Assembly: GCA_951230915.1 (NCBI GenBank)
Contig: OX579639.1
Coordinates: 16,616,001 to 16,680,000 of the forward strand
From: Antitrichia curtipendula
Taxonomy: Eukaryota; Streptophyta; Bryopsida; Hypnales; Leucodontaceae
Reading direction: 5' to 3'
DNA: 64,000 nt
This document shows, one piece after another, positions 11,040 through 21,336 of the stretch. Position 1 is the first letter of the stretch. Each line of letters opens with the position of its first letter. The notes under the pieces were generated by a model. That model did no database searches. It saw only the letters and a list, made by a program, of their open reading frames with translations, and was not told the origin of the DNA. Position numbers and translations under genes: made by a program.

Positions 11040-11200
11040 CTAAAAAATTGCACTTTTATACATGTGTCGACCTACAATTGCCCCATGACAGGACTTGCAG
11101 TTGTCTAGGCCTATATGCGTTGTCGCCCAATTTGGGACCTGTAGTTGCCCTTCAGGACCCGCAATCGCCCTTGATGTGACTGCAATTAGCTACCTTGACT
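11040..11200. repeat. GACCCGCGGTTGCC-like motif cluster D
   Basis: Variants in direct orientation: GACCTACAATTGCCCC near 11070, GACCTGTAGTTGCCCTTC near 11139 and GGACCCGCAATCGCCCTT near 11156. It lies about 300 bp upstream of the hAT transposase start. A matching cluster lies beyond its end at 16.5-16.7 kb, so these may be the subterminal repeats of the hAT element. Confidence 0.5.
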
Positions 11201-11475
11201 TGCATTTGCTCATGGGGTGACTATAGGTCCAAAGAGTCCAACAATTTAAAGGTTTGGGCCCCCCATTACCTTGTCACCTTGGCTCTGTTGACAAGATTCT
11301 TATCTTGGACCTTCGAAAGAGGCTTCATGTTGATGTCTAAGTTCAAAGGGCAACAATCTTATTCAGAGGGGTTTATAAAATCACTTTGAGCGAGTGGGTT
11401 TGTCATTACATCTATCATAGTATTAGATAGATCACTAGAGTAATTTTGTTTGAAGACCTATTGTAAATCAAGAAC

Positions 11476-12719
11476 ATGGCTGTCCAAGGTGCTAGAAGGA
11501 GAACAACTGTGAATGATACACGTAGGTCCACAAAGGACTAGAATCTTTGGCTAGTACCATGCACCCTGGCTAATAATTCCTCCTATACTTAAAAATGCAG
11601 ATTTTGTGGGTGGAGTGTCGCATTTGTACAGAAGAGGGCACTTATTCATTTGGGATATGGTGGCTCCAATACATCTGACGGTTGTAAAGATATCTCTAGG
11701 AATGTACAAGAAAAGTTTCGAGCATGTGGGGGGGAGGTTCTAAGGTCCATGAGTTATGAGGAGATGCATGACGTGCCGGCTAGACGACATGCGTCCAATG
11801 CTGCTGAAAGGTCTCTTGTTGCATATGCAATGGACGTGGAAGTGGAAGGATCTGCGGATCAAGGTAATACCAATGAAACATTGAATCCTACGCCTGGTTT
11901 AGTAGATTCCATTAGAATGACGATTGAGAGAAGGAGGGGGGCCCTTCCGTTTCTTGGCAAAAAAGTATGGATGAGTTGTTACGACTAAACCGCAAACAGG
12001 AGTTGGATAGGCTATGGGCTTCCTTCTTCTACAAGGCCAACATTGCGTTCAACGTTGTGAGGCACCCAACCTTTGTGAATGTTTTAAGAGAAAATGCAGT
12101 AGCTAGCTTTGTGTAACAACCACCATCATATAATACGGTGTGTACAAAAATGATTGATGCAAAAAAATTGCAATTATAGCTATGGTCTCTAAGTGAACAA
12201 GGGCCTCAATAAGCTAGTACGGAGCAACTATTTGTTTCGAAGGATGGTCGGATACTAGCTCTCGCCCATTGTTGAACGTCATGCTCATCTGTCATGTTGG
12301 AGATGTGTTTTGGGGATCAGTAGACATCATTAGAGAGATTAAGAATATACAATACATTGTTGAGACAATCGTGCAATTCATAGAAGAAGTGGGCCCTGCT
12401 AACTTTGTGCAATTGTATACAAACAATGCTTCAATAATGACAAGGGCCATGAAAAAGTTGGAAGAAAGGTAGTACCCTTACATTTATAGACAAGGTTGTG
12501 CAACACACATACTGGACTTATTTTTGGAAGATTGGGCAAAAAATCAAAGGTTCAAGGATTTGGTCCAAAAGGTTTCAAAAGTTGTAAAGTTCATCAAAAA
12601 ATACCATTACACTTTGGTGCTTTTTTGGAGGTTGTCAATGAACAAGGTTTTAAGACTTCCAAGCAAAACACATTGTTGGATTGTATTTACGTACACTATG
12701 TAAAAATAATTAATTGTTG
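11476..12719 (+). pseudogene. hAT transposase pseudogene, N-terminal half
   Basis: From an ATG at 11476 the frame passes TAG and TAA (CAG and CAA would restore glutamine) into a degenerate BED-type zinc finger, KCRFCGWSVAF followed by LIHLGYG and GC, at about 11598-11690. It stays open to 11988. A shifted frame then gives FFYKANIAFNVVRHPTFVNVL (two runs joined), a hallmark of plant hAT transposases, followed by QPPSYNTV after a TAA. At 12250-12470 a DUF659-like segment reads DTSSRPLLNVM, FWGSVDIIREIKN, ETIVQFIEEVGPANFVQLYTN, and after a TAG YPYIYRQGCATHILDLFLED. Several frameshifts and stops make it non-functional. The coding sequence breaks off near 12,700 and resumes near 13,960. Confidence 0.85.
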
Positions 12720-13955
12720 TTAAATTAGAGGGTTTTTTGGAGAGTCTAAAGATCCATATAGAGAAGATTCTACCTTTTTTACTTCTATTAGACAACCATT
12801 AGGCATTAGTTCTTTTATTTCTTTAGTTGAAAGCATTTTAAACTTTATTTGTAGATTTGAAGTTGTTAAATGGGAAGGTGAAGTTTGTTTTACCTTTTCT
12901 TTTGAATTTTAAAAAGGATTTAAAGGCCACATAGTTGTCATGTAGAAGATAAGGATAGAATTATGGGGAGAAAAGGGTGGCCAATGGATGACTTGTGGTC
13001 CATGTGGCATTTTAGAAGCCAAAATTCATTTGCTTAGGTGGGAGGGATGGAGAATGAGGTGGAAGATAAGGTGGAGGGTCTTCTTCTTCCTCTTTATAGT
13101 TTGCTTAAGGAAAATCGAGATTTTGGAGAGACATAACAGATTGTATAGGAGAATTTTTGTAATAATTTTTTTATTGAGATTGTTCATCTTGTTTTAAGAT
13201 TTCCATAAACCTCTCACTTGCTCAATTTGGAGTTTTTATGTGGAAGTTATGCTTGATGGAGTGAGAGAGGGATAATTGTCATAAAGTGAGAAGCAGAATT
13301 CTCGAGGGCTTATAATTTTTGGGTGAGAAGTTTTTTTTCTTTGAAATTTTATGAGAGTATGTGTTTAGATGTTAGCTTTCTAAAAAGATATCATTCTCTT
13401 AGTTTGGAGTTAGGATGCAAAAGTTAGAGGCAAAGTAGTGAGAGGCTGCCTTTGATTTGAAGAAAGAGAACTTTGAGCGGCTGTAAAAGTTGGACAATAT
13501 CTTATTTTTTTGTTGAAGTTAAAAAGATATATAGATTATTGTGTTAGTTTTCTATAGAGATATCACACAATCAGTTTGGAGTTCATATGTGAGAATTATG
13601 GGCTTGGAAGAAGAGTAGTGATGAGCTACCTTCGAATTGCAGGGAGTGAACTTTGATCGACTATAAAAGTCGGAAAATATGATATTTTGAGTTGAATTTT
13701 TGAGGGTTTGTAAATATTGTTGTTAGTTTTTCAAAGAAATGTTTTATTCTCAATTTGGAATCTTGAAGTGGTTGTAACACTCATATTAGTGGCGAGACCT
13801 TCCTAGAAGGGAACTTATGCTGTTTATGAGCAACACCAACTATTTTTTACAAACATGTGATATTTAATTGGAACTTTATGGTGGATTATGGAGGTTTTAT
13901 GAGCATGTACATTTATTTTACTAAATCACGAGGCCCTTTATTTTCCATCCAAGTT
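12720..13955. repeat. Insertion interrupting the hAT gene
   Basis: About 1.2 kb of T-rich sequence without transposase-like coding, lying between two halves of the same hAT protein. It contains at least two diverged copies of a unit with TTTGGAGTT(A/C)AT, GAGTAGTGA(T)GAGCT, GAACTTTGA and CTGTAAAAGTTGGA (about 13400-13510 and 13570-13690). TAATTGT occurs at both borders (12710-12718 and 13957-13963) and may be part of a target duplication. A solo LTR or a non-autonomous element is possible; clear TG..CA ends were not found. Confidence 0.45.
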
Positions 13956-15292
13956 TAATTGTAGCTAGAAGCCCGTCGCTTTCTCAAGGCAAGGCCTCTC
14001 TCCTCGACAACGCTTTGCTACCAACTTCTTGATAATAGATTGCTTGGTAGAGTGCAAGCAAGCGGTGCACAATGTGACATTGGACAAGACATATATGACG
14101 TTTGAGTTGTTTGCAAGAGCACAGGAATGGCCGAGAGATTATGGCAAAGGCCAAGAGCACGAGGCAAGATATCCATTTAGAAGAGTTTTGGATCTAGTGT
14201 AACAATTTTCTACACGTGGTAGAGCCCATGCTCCTTTGTCTTCGTCATTTTGATGGGAAAGTCTCGGCAATGCCGAATGCTTATATAATGATGACGGCCT
14301 TGAAGGTGCACATGTATTCTTTGAAGGATCCGCCTTTTTTCCTAGATCCAGTGGTCGCAGCACGGTTTGAGAAATAATTTGATGCTCGTTGGAAGTTGAT
14401 GCTTATAGACCTGCATTAAGCAAGGACATTATTGAATCCATACCTTAGTGATGTAGGGCTTATGCATAACAATGGCCACGCCAAACGAGCTCTCAATCGA
14501 GTCATAAAAAATCCTCAATGGACCATTGAGAGTGTCAGAGGATGAGACAATGCAAGAGCTGACGCAATTTGAAAAGAAGACATGACCGTTTGACCCCTTA
14601 GCGGAGGCTCCCGATATCACTCAATATCAATTACTGCCACATCAATGGTGGAATCGAGTGGGTGGCAATGCCCTTCCATAAATTGCAAAGCAAATTCTAG
14701 GGTTGACATGCTCATCCTCTTCCTATGAAAGGAATTGGAGCATTTATTTATTTTTGCACAATAAAGTGCAAAATCACCTAGACACATTGAAGGCAACAAC
14801 ATTGGTGTATATCTACATAAATAGCAAACTTGAACGTCAGAAACGTGGATACAATCCAGCCCTTTTTTTAAATCAAGTCCTTGTTGATGAATCAGAGGAG
14901 GAAGAGACGAAAATGAGGCCTTTCTAAATTTTATGTGAGAACTCGAGATCTTGAGGGATGAATAGGAGTGCTTGCGTAACAATCCTTGGAATGGAATGGT
15001 GCAACCCCCTTCTAGTCCGCCACAACTTGTATACGGGGCTACGTTTGATTTCAACAAAGAAGGTTTTGCTTTTGCTAATAATTCCTCTGTACATAGTCCA
15101 ACACGGAACCACGTCCATACTTGGAATGTATTTCCACCCACAAATCCATCGCCAAGGAGGGAAAAAACCCTCAATGACAACAATGAAGGCATACATGTTC
15201 CGACCCAACCACAAGAACAGCAAGCTACATCTCCACTACCACCACGTTTGCATTTTAGCATCTTAGCCTGTAATCTATGGAGCGCTACATGA
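13956..15292 (+). pseudogene. hAT transposase pseudogene, C-terminal half
   Basis: Resumes the hAT protein: SPRQRFATNFLIIDCLVECK from about 14010, then LFARAQEWPRDYGKG. VVEPMLLCLRHFDGKVSAM follows, and ARFEK, stop, FDARWKLMLIDLH near 14350, with LLNPYLSDVG. The C-terminal hAT dimerisation motif is well kept near 14700-14830: CSSSSYERNWSIYLFLHNKV, then LDTLKATTLVYIYINSKL. A low-complexity tail continues past 15,000 (NNPWNGMVQPPSSPPQ). Numerous stops and frame changes show it is dead. The nearest downstream motif cluster is at 16.5 kb, which would put the element's right end near there. Confidence 0.85.
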
Positions 15293-16470
15293 ATTAATGT
15301 GGAAAAAAATCATCAAGATGAGGCAGCTGAAGTTGTACGTGAAGAAAACCCAAATCCCATTATACTAAAAGCATCTACCATCCATGCAATTGCTAATACG
15401 AATGTTGATTCCAATGTGCCATAGCAAGTTTTTACAAACAACAATTGTAATGTGTCGGCGAATTTAGCAACAACTACAAATTTGGCTTTAGTGAAGAGGT
15501 CTATTCCAAATCCTCCAACAAGAGGTAATCTGTTGAAGATAGATGAAGAAGTTTATGGTTCAACTCTACAACACACTCAACCGTCATCTGTGTCTGCCTT
15601 AGATGAATCATCATTAGGAACTCGTGGACACGATAGTAGAGGGAAGAAAAGGCGCAAGAAGAGGATCAACAAGAAGGTACAAAGAAATCCTAAATGTTCA
15701 ATGTAAGCCATCCAATGATCTAGCCTTGGAGCAGGATGTTCCAGGCAAAACGGTGAGCAATCAAGTAGAGGAGGGCGACACCCTATATCCAACATTGATG
15801 GAACCACGGATGCAATGAGGCTTACAAAACGATTCGTGCAAATTGAAGGCATACACGGCGTAGATACAGAAGTGTGGAATCTAAACTCAGAGATAGAACA
15901 TGAAGTACAAATCGAAGTAGCAGCAAGATAAGATGACAACGAGAGCTTGGGCAACAATAATAGCAATGAAAAGTCGCACGAAGATACTCAACCTAATGCT
16001 AATGACGTGCCCAACAACTCCACATTCACACCCAATGACTAGATGAGGAGACAATTACTAGTGTCATAAGTTTCAGTTGTAGTATTTTAATAGGGAAGAT
16101 TTGTAGCTAGAGCTGAGAGCCTTATTGCTTATGTGTAAGTATTATATAGTGCCTTATTAAGCATATAAGCATGTTAGTATGAGAGGCACATAGCATGTTT
16201 TGATTTTTGGTTGGTTGTAATTGTGATGTGGTTGAGAGTTGACCATTGCCATGTTGGGAAAGCATAGTGCAAGTACAACTTGATTAGGAGTCTCCTTTTG
16301 ACGAATATATATGAATTATTAATATTGTTGTTGTTATTATAATTATTGTGGCTTCATTTTGGATTAGTTGTTTCGATTGGAAAAGATTAGTTCAAACATC
16401 CTAAATCTAAGTTATATTCTTCAAAATTGTGAATTATGCATTCCATTATAAATGGGCAGCAATCAAATAT
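15293..16470. other. Probable hAT 3' tail and untranslated region
   Basis: Short plus-strand frames (for example 15452-15706, with a basic GKKRRKKRINKK run) continue with hydrophilic composition up to a TAG near 16040, and could be the variable C-terminal tail of the hAT protein. Beyond 16,100 the sequence is non-coding. Confidence 0.35.
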
Positions 16471-16479
16471 TGATTTTGC

Positions 16480-16740
16480 GGTTGCCCTAAGCACTAAACC
16501 AGTTGTTGCCTTCCGCACCAAACCTGTGGTCGCCCCTAATCGTTAGTCACTTTAGAAACAAGGACCTAAGGTCGCTCCCAAAACACGGCCGCCCTTGCTT
16601 CAAAAACCCGCAGTCGCCCTCTAGATCCGAAAACCGTAGTCGCTTCCAACCCGTAGTTGCCTTAAAGTTCTCTAGCCATAGTCGCCTAAGGCTGAAGTGC
16701 ACACATCCCCACAGTCCCACACGTAGTTGCCCCCACATTC
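16480..16740. repeat. GACCCGCGGTTGCC-like motif cluster E
   Basis: A dense run of variants: GCGGTTGCCCTAAGC, CCAGTTGTTGCCTTCC, CCTGTGGTCGCCCCTAATCG, AAGGTCGCTCCC, CCGCAGTCGCCCTCTAG, CCGTAGTCGCTTCC, CCGTAGTTGCCTTAA and CGTAGTTGCCCCC, spaced 20-40 bp apart. It faces cluster D across the hAT remnants. Confidence 0.6.
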
Positions 16741-16834
16741 GCTTTCCACATTAGATTGTAAATCATGCCACGTAGACGGAATCTATTTATCATGGGATAA
16801 AAATTTTATACCTCTGCGACACAATGTCATCTAC

Positions 16835-17695
16835 ACTCAACACGCGATGTCAGACATCGTGCACAACGTCAAAATCCAAAAACGTGTCCAATAAGACAAC
16901 CCTGGCTGATCGGTCCAGGGAAGGTGACCTTGTGGATCGTTTGACTCCCAGTAACCACAAGATTTATTACAATTTCGTACAAAGCCTAAATTTGTAAAAA
17001 ACAAGTTTAAGGTGGAGATTGTTGCTATGAGTAAAAAAAGTTCCCTTAACAAAGTCAATGACATGTCATTAGCATACTGTGCCATCACCTGCTAGCGATC
17101 TTCTACATGCAACTTAATTCTCTTAATATAATCTTTTGAAACACATCCTTTGATCATGAAGTTGAATACCTCCGAGACAATAAGGAATAGGTAGGGAGTG
17201 AGGGGTAGCCCTATAACACTCCCCGTTGTATGGGAAAAGTTTGTGACTGGGCCCCATTAACTTCCACCATAGCCCTCACATCTTAGAAGAAAAGCATGGT
17301 CATAGAAATAAAACTCTCAAAAAATCATGATCTACTATGTCATATGTCTTACTAAATTCAAGCTTTAAGAAAAGAAAATGTTGGTTTGAGTGAGGAGCCC
17401 AATCAAGTGTCTCATGTGTGAAGAGAATGTTGTCTTAGATAAAACGCATAGGGAGAATGGTTGATTGATCAACAGAGATGATCTCCATCACTAAAAGTTG
17501 CAAATGTAATTGAAGAACCTTGGCATAAAGCTTGTAAGCCACGTTTAGTAGGATAATAGGCCTCTAATTTGTTAACTTGCCTCTCTTCCATCCTTTTGGT
17601 AAAAGAGAGATAAGATCGCATGTAATACCAAGAAGTATGGTGCTTGAATGGATAGCGATTGTGGTCATTTTCAGGTAGTCATCCTTGATGAAATC
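16835..17695 (-). pseudogene. L1-type (LINE) reverse transcriptase remnant
   Basis: Minus-strand translation shows ordered reverse transcriptase blocks: LISLLPKGWKRGKLTN, stop, RPIILLNVAYKLYAKVLQL near 17,500-17,620. Next come VDQSTILPMRFI, stop, DNILFTHETLDWAPHSN, then FLFLKLEFSKTYDIVDHDFL (the fingers/palm block with the first catalytic Asp position changed in context). QYANDMSLTLL near 17,060-17,090 corresponds to the YADD-type box, here reading ANDM. An NKSCGYW segment follows. The fragment is 5' truncated and has many stops. No endonuclease domain or poly(A) tail was found. Confidence 0.75.
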
Positions 17696-17699
17696 TTAA

Positions 17700-19025
17700 A
17701 AGTAAAATTTAATTTAGACTTACAGGCTAGAAGAAAATGTTGGATGAAGTCTTGAAGGATGAATTAGAAACAAAACTTCACCCGCCTATAATTAATGCTA
17801 AATATATCTTATTGTTAAGATTTTTACTATTTTTACTATTTTAGAATAGGCATGCAACATTCTATAATTTTAACTAATAAAAAGTTTGAACCCCTCAACT
17901 TGGATTTGGAGGTCAAGAGTTTTGGCATAGATTGGCCAAAACCATCTAAAACCACCCAAACCCTCTAATTTTTATAGTTTGTGTCAGTTTTAGTTAAGAT
18001 GTGAACCACTTACAGTTTATCATTAGAAAGAACTTGTTCATTGTTTAGAATATCAATTGAACAACACTTAAATATTCATCTATTAAGATAAGTTGTTTGT
18101 TTGTTTTATTTTATTTTGTTTGTTACAGTGAGATCTCTTGGACCGTGCATCACCCGTTTGTATGCTTGATACCATAAAAAGCCCTCATCAAAGAGAGTTG
18201 CAAGGGCTTTGTTTTGTGGTATTTGGACATAGAGTGTGAAAGTTATGGAATTTTAAAGTTTTAATTAATAAAATAACTAGAAAATTAATTTTTCTTTTAA
18301 CTGTGGCAACGACACAGAGCACACTAGTTCAAATTAGGATTCAAAGACCAATAACAAAGAACATGGTTGTATATGCTTTATTTTAAGGATATACATAAAA
18401 TGCTCACACATATCATATATTGAAGTTTGTTTCTTGCTTAGAAAGATTCTCAACAATGTCATAGAAGTCACATTTATAGAGGGTCTCTATAAGCCCTACA
18501 AAAGTCACAAAATTATTTATATGAAGATTGAGGCTCACCATTGGCAGGCACGTGCTTGTATTACAATTAAAAGAGGGTTGTTTGGATGTTCTTACAAGGA
18601 TATAGACTATAAAAGCATAATCCCTTTTACTTTAAAGATGCTTTTAAGTAGTGATATTTTTGCTCCTACACACTTTGTGCAAGAATGTTGATATTTTGAC
18701 AAACGCATGGCATCTGCTTAGATGTCTTCTTTTGGCCAGAATTGTAGGTGCTAAAGGCCTTGTAATTTTCCTTTATAAATTTAGTGGAGTTGTAGTGTCA
18801 ACATGTATCCACTTTGGATCAAATTTGGTTGTTAAATAGCTTAGTAGCTTAGTATAGTCATATTTGATTAGTTGCATGATTACATCAAGTTATATGACCA
18901 GAGCAAGTCATATGCATGACTAGGGTTTTGGAACCCTAGCCGTCACTTCTATGTAGCCCCCACTAATTTTGGGTTTTAAAACCCTAGCCAACATTTTTTG
19001 GAGTCGCCCTCTCAAAGTGCAACAT
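17700..19025. other. No recognised gene
   Basis: AT-rich DNA with short open frames and no motif that I recognise on either strand. Confidence 0.4.
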
Positions 19026-19027
19026 TT

Positions 19028-19250
19028 GAGTTCTTGCTTCTAGTTTCTTCTTGTTGCATCTAACTTGTGCTTCTTATTACTTTTTGTTGCATCTTAGTTC
19101 TTGCTTCTTCTTCTTATTTGTTGTATTTTGTTGCATCTTAACTTGTGCTTCTTATTGCTTCTTGTTGCATCTTAATTCTTGTTTTTTCTTGTATCTTGTT
19201 ACATCTTACCTCTTGCTTGTTATTACTTCTTAGCACTTGACACCTTTTGC
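19028..19250. repeat. CTTCTTGTTGCATCTTA minisatellite
   Basis: Degenerate tandem repeats of TGCTTCTTATT(A/G)CTTCTTGTTGCATCTTA-like units of about 35-45 bp, strongly pyrimidine-biased on the plus strand, with four or five recognisable copies. Confidence 0.65.
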
Positions 19251-19259
19251 TTCTTGTTC

Positions 19260-19858
19260 CTTCTATCACTATTGTTATTCATTCTTCTTATTTATTTGTA
19301 ATTTCTAGAGATCTAGTAGTTGTGACTTTTTCCTACCTTAAACTTGTCCTATACATTTTATGTTACCTTAAACTTTTGAAGGTTGAGCTATATTGTTTAT
19401 TTCTAAAAAATTAACCTCTTTGATTGTACATGTAGGCATTTGAAGTTGGAATGATGTTATTGGAGGCTATTTGCAATACTAAAAAGGCGATGTCATCACA
19501 TTTTTGTAGAAATATAGATCCTATAAGCGCGTAGAAATATTCATTTATAGTATATCATTGTTATATATTTTATAGCCTTAGTGACTAACAAATGTCATTG
19601 AGAAGAATTACATTCATTCTTGCATTTTTTCTCTCCAATAGATTGTTTCTTATGCATCTCAAATATCATATATACTCATTTATAGTTGGATGAAGTCTTT
19701 TATTTAGCTGCAAAACTATATTGTTGCATAACTGCAATGTCTTATATCTATTTTAAAAGTATGCCAAATGTGATTGTAGCTTATGACAAAAGCTATTGTA
19801 AACCTTAGTCACTTCAATTACAATCTACACACACAAATGTAAGAAACGTGTCTTTCAC
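19260..19858. other. No recognised gene
   Basis: AT-rich flank of the CACTA transposon. The TTA at 19859-19861 is the left copy of its target duplication. Confidence 0.4.
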
Positions 19859-19861
19859 TTA

Positions 19862-19893
19862 CACTACAAGAAAGTGGGTACTTTTGTGACTGC
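19862..19893 (+). repeat. CACTA left terminal inverted repeat
   Basis: 32 bp beginning CACTACAAGAAAGTGGG, identical to the reverse complement of 34405-34436. Confidence 0.95.
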
Positions 19894-20645
19894 AAAAACA
19901 TGACTCCGTGTCCACAATGACTTCACAACGACTTGAACTCCATAATTGCACCATCAAAACTGCAACCCAGAACCTGGAGTTGCGTTGTAGTCATTCTGCG
20001 CGACTGCCAAAGAAGAAGATGGAGACGGGAAGTATTCATCCGCGACTTTTCATCCGAGTCACTGTGAACAGTCGACGTGGCTACAGTCCTCACCACTGTG
20101 GACTAGCCCAGTAACGGACGGAAGTCATGTAGGGGAAGACTATGACTGCGTGTGACTATGAGGCAACTTCATCCCAACTCTCGCGTCACTGGAACTTACG
20201 ACTATAGGAGATCGTTGTGTTCATCTTTTTTTTCTTCTCCAGTCTGTCTTTTTCTTTTAGGGTTATCACAGGTCCTCTATTCGGAATCTTTTTATTTTTT
20301 CTGTCCACCTTCATATCTTTTTTATGTGGATTGCTGTGTTTTTTGATTTCTGGAAGGAACGTGTCACTCAATACGTTGCATGACCTTGGGAATTTATTTC
20401 TTTATTGTGAAGATAAAATTATTTGTTTAGCCGAGCTTTTTCATATCTTACATATTCTGCTGCTTTTTTTTGGAGGGGGGGGGGGCTTGGATTTTTTTGC
20501 ACTGTTGCCCCACTTCTGTACTCTTTTCAACTCATTTACATTATAATTCGTGGGAGAGGGGTTTAGGGGTGTTTCTTTGCATTTTTTAGGTATAGTAATT
20601 GAAAAGTCCTATTTGGATGACCACTTCATATTTTGTGGAGTTGCT
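19894..20645. repeat. CACTA left subterminal region
   Basis: Contains repeated TGACT-based words (CATGACT, CGACTTTTC, GTGACTATG) in both orientations to about 20,210, then T-rich sequence and an 8-bp G run near 20,478. Such subterminal words are the usual binding sites for the TNPA-type accessory protein of CACTA elements. No gene is apparent. Confidence 0.6.
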
Positions 20646-20653
20646 GTGTTCTA

Positions 20654-20918
20654 CATTTTTTTTTCATTTTTCATTTTTTCATTTTTTCATTTTTTCATTT
20701 TTTCATTTTTTCATTTTTCATTTTTCATTTTTTCATTTTTTCATTTCTTCATTTCTTCATTTTTTCATTTTTCATGTTTCATTTTTTCATTTTTTCATTT
20801 TCCATTTTTGATTTTCCATTTTTTGATTTTTTGATTTTTTGATTTTCCATTTTTCATTTTTTCATTTTTCATTTTTCATTTTTTGTTTTTTTATTTTTTT
20901 ATTTTTTCATTTTTCATT
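20654..20918. repeat. CATTTTTT minisatellite inside the CACTA element
   Basis: About 265 bp of near-perfect tandem CATTTTT/CATTTTTT units with GATTTT and CATTTC variants. The open frames it creates (rich in Phe, His, Ile and Ser) are artefacts of the repeat. Confidence 0.9.
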
Positions 20919-21336
20919 ACTTTCTTTAGATGAAGCCTTAGACTTCAAGTAAACTATTCTGCCAGGAATTCATTGGCAAGCACTCTTTACCAACCTTTGT
21001 ATACAATGGCTAACATCCACTTACATCACTACCCGGGCTAGAACTCCTCATCGTTGACATTGGTGTCATATTTGCATAACTGGAGATAACAAGAAGCAAA
21101 AGTGCAGGAAGTTCTTTGTAAAGGAATACCGCCAGTGGTTGGGCATTGTCACACAGAGGCATTGCGTGCTCGCTTGTTGTGACTAGACAATGACTTATTA
21201 TGACTTCGCCGTGACAGGATTGAAGTGGGGAATGACTGACAACAACTTCGGCATCACTACAAAAAAGTGCCGCCCTCCTCAAACACACTTTCACTACAAC
21301 TACAAGGGGCTTGCAAAGAAATCCCCTTTCGGGACC

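Noticed and set aside
12710..13963. The hAT insert called as a solo LTR
   Set aside because: The TAATTGT words at the borders are suggestive, but TG..CA ends and an exact 5-bp duplication could not be placed.
20550..20842. Three overlapping open frames rich in Phe, His, Ile and Ser
   Set aside because: They are the product of the CATTTTTT minisatellite, which lacks stops in all plus-strand frames.
21254..21300. CACTACAAAAAAGTGCC as another CACTA terminus nested in the element
   Set aside because: I found no matching inverted end and no duplicated triplet, so the resemblance may be chance.
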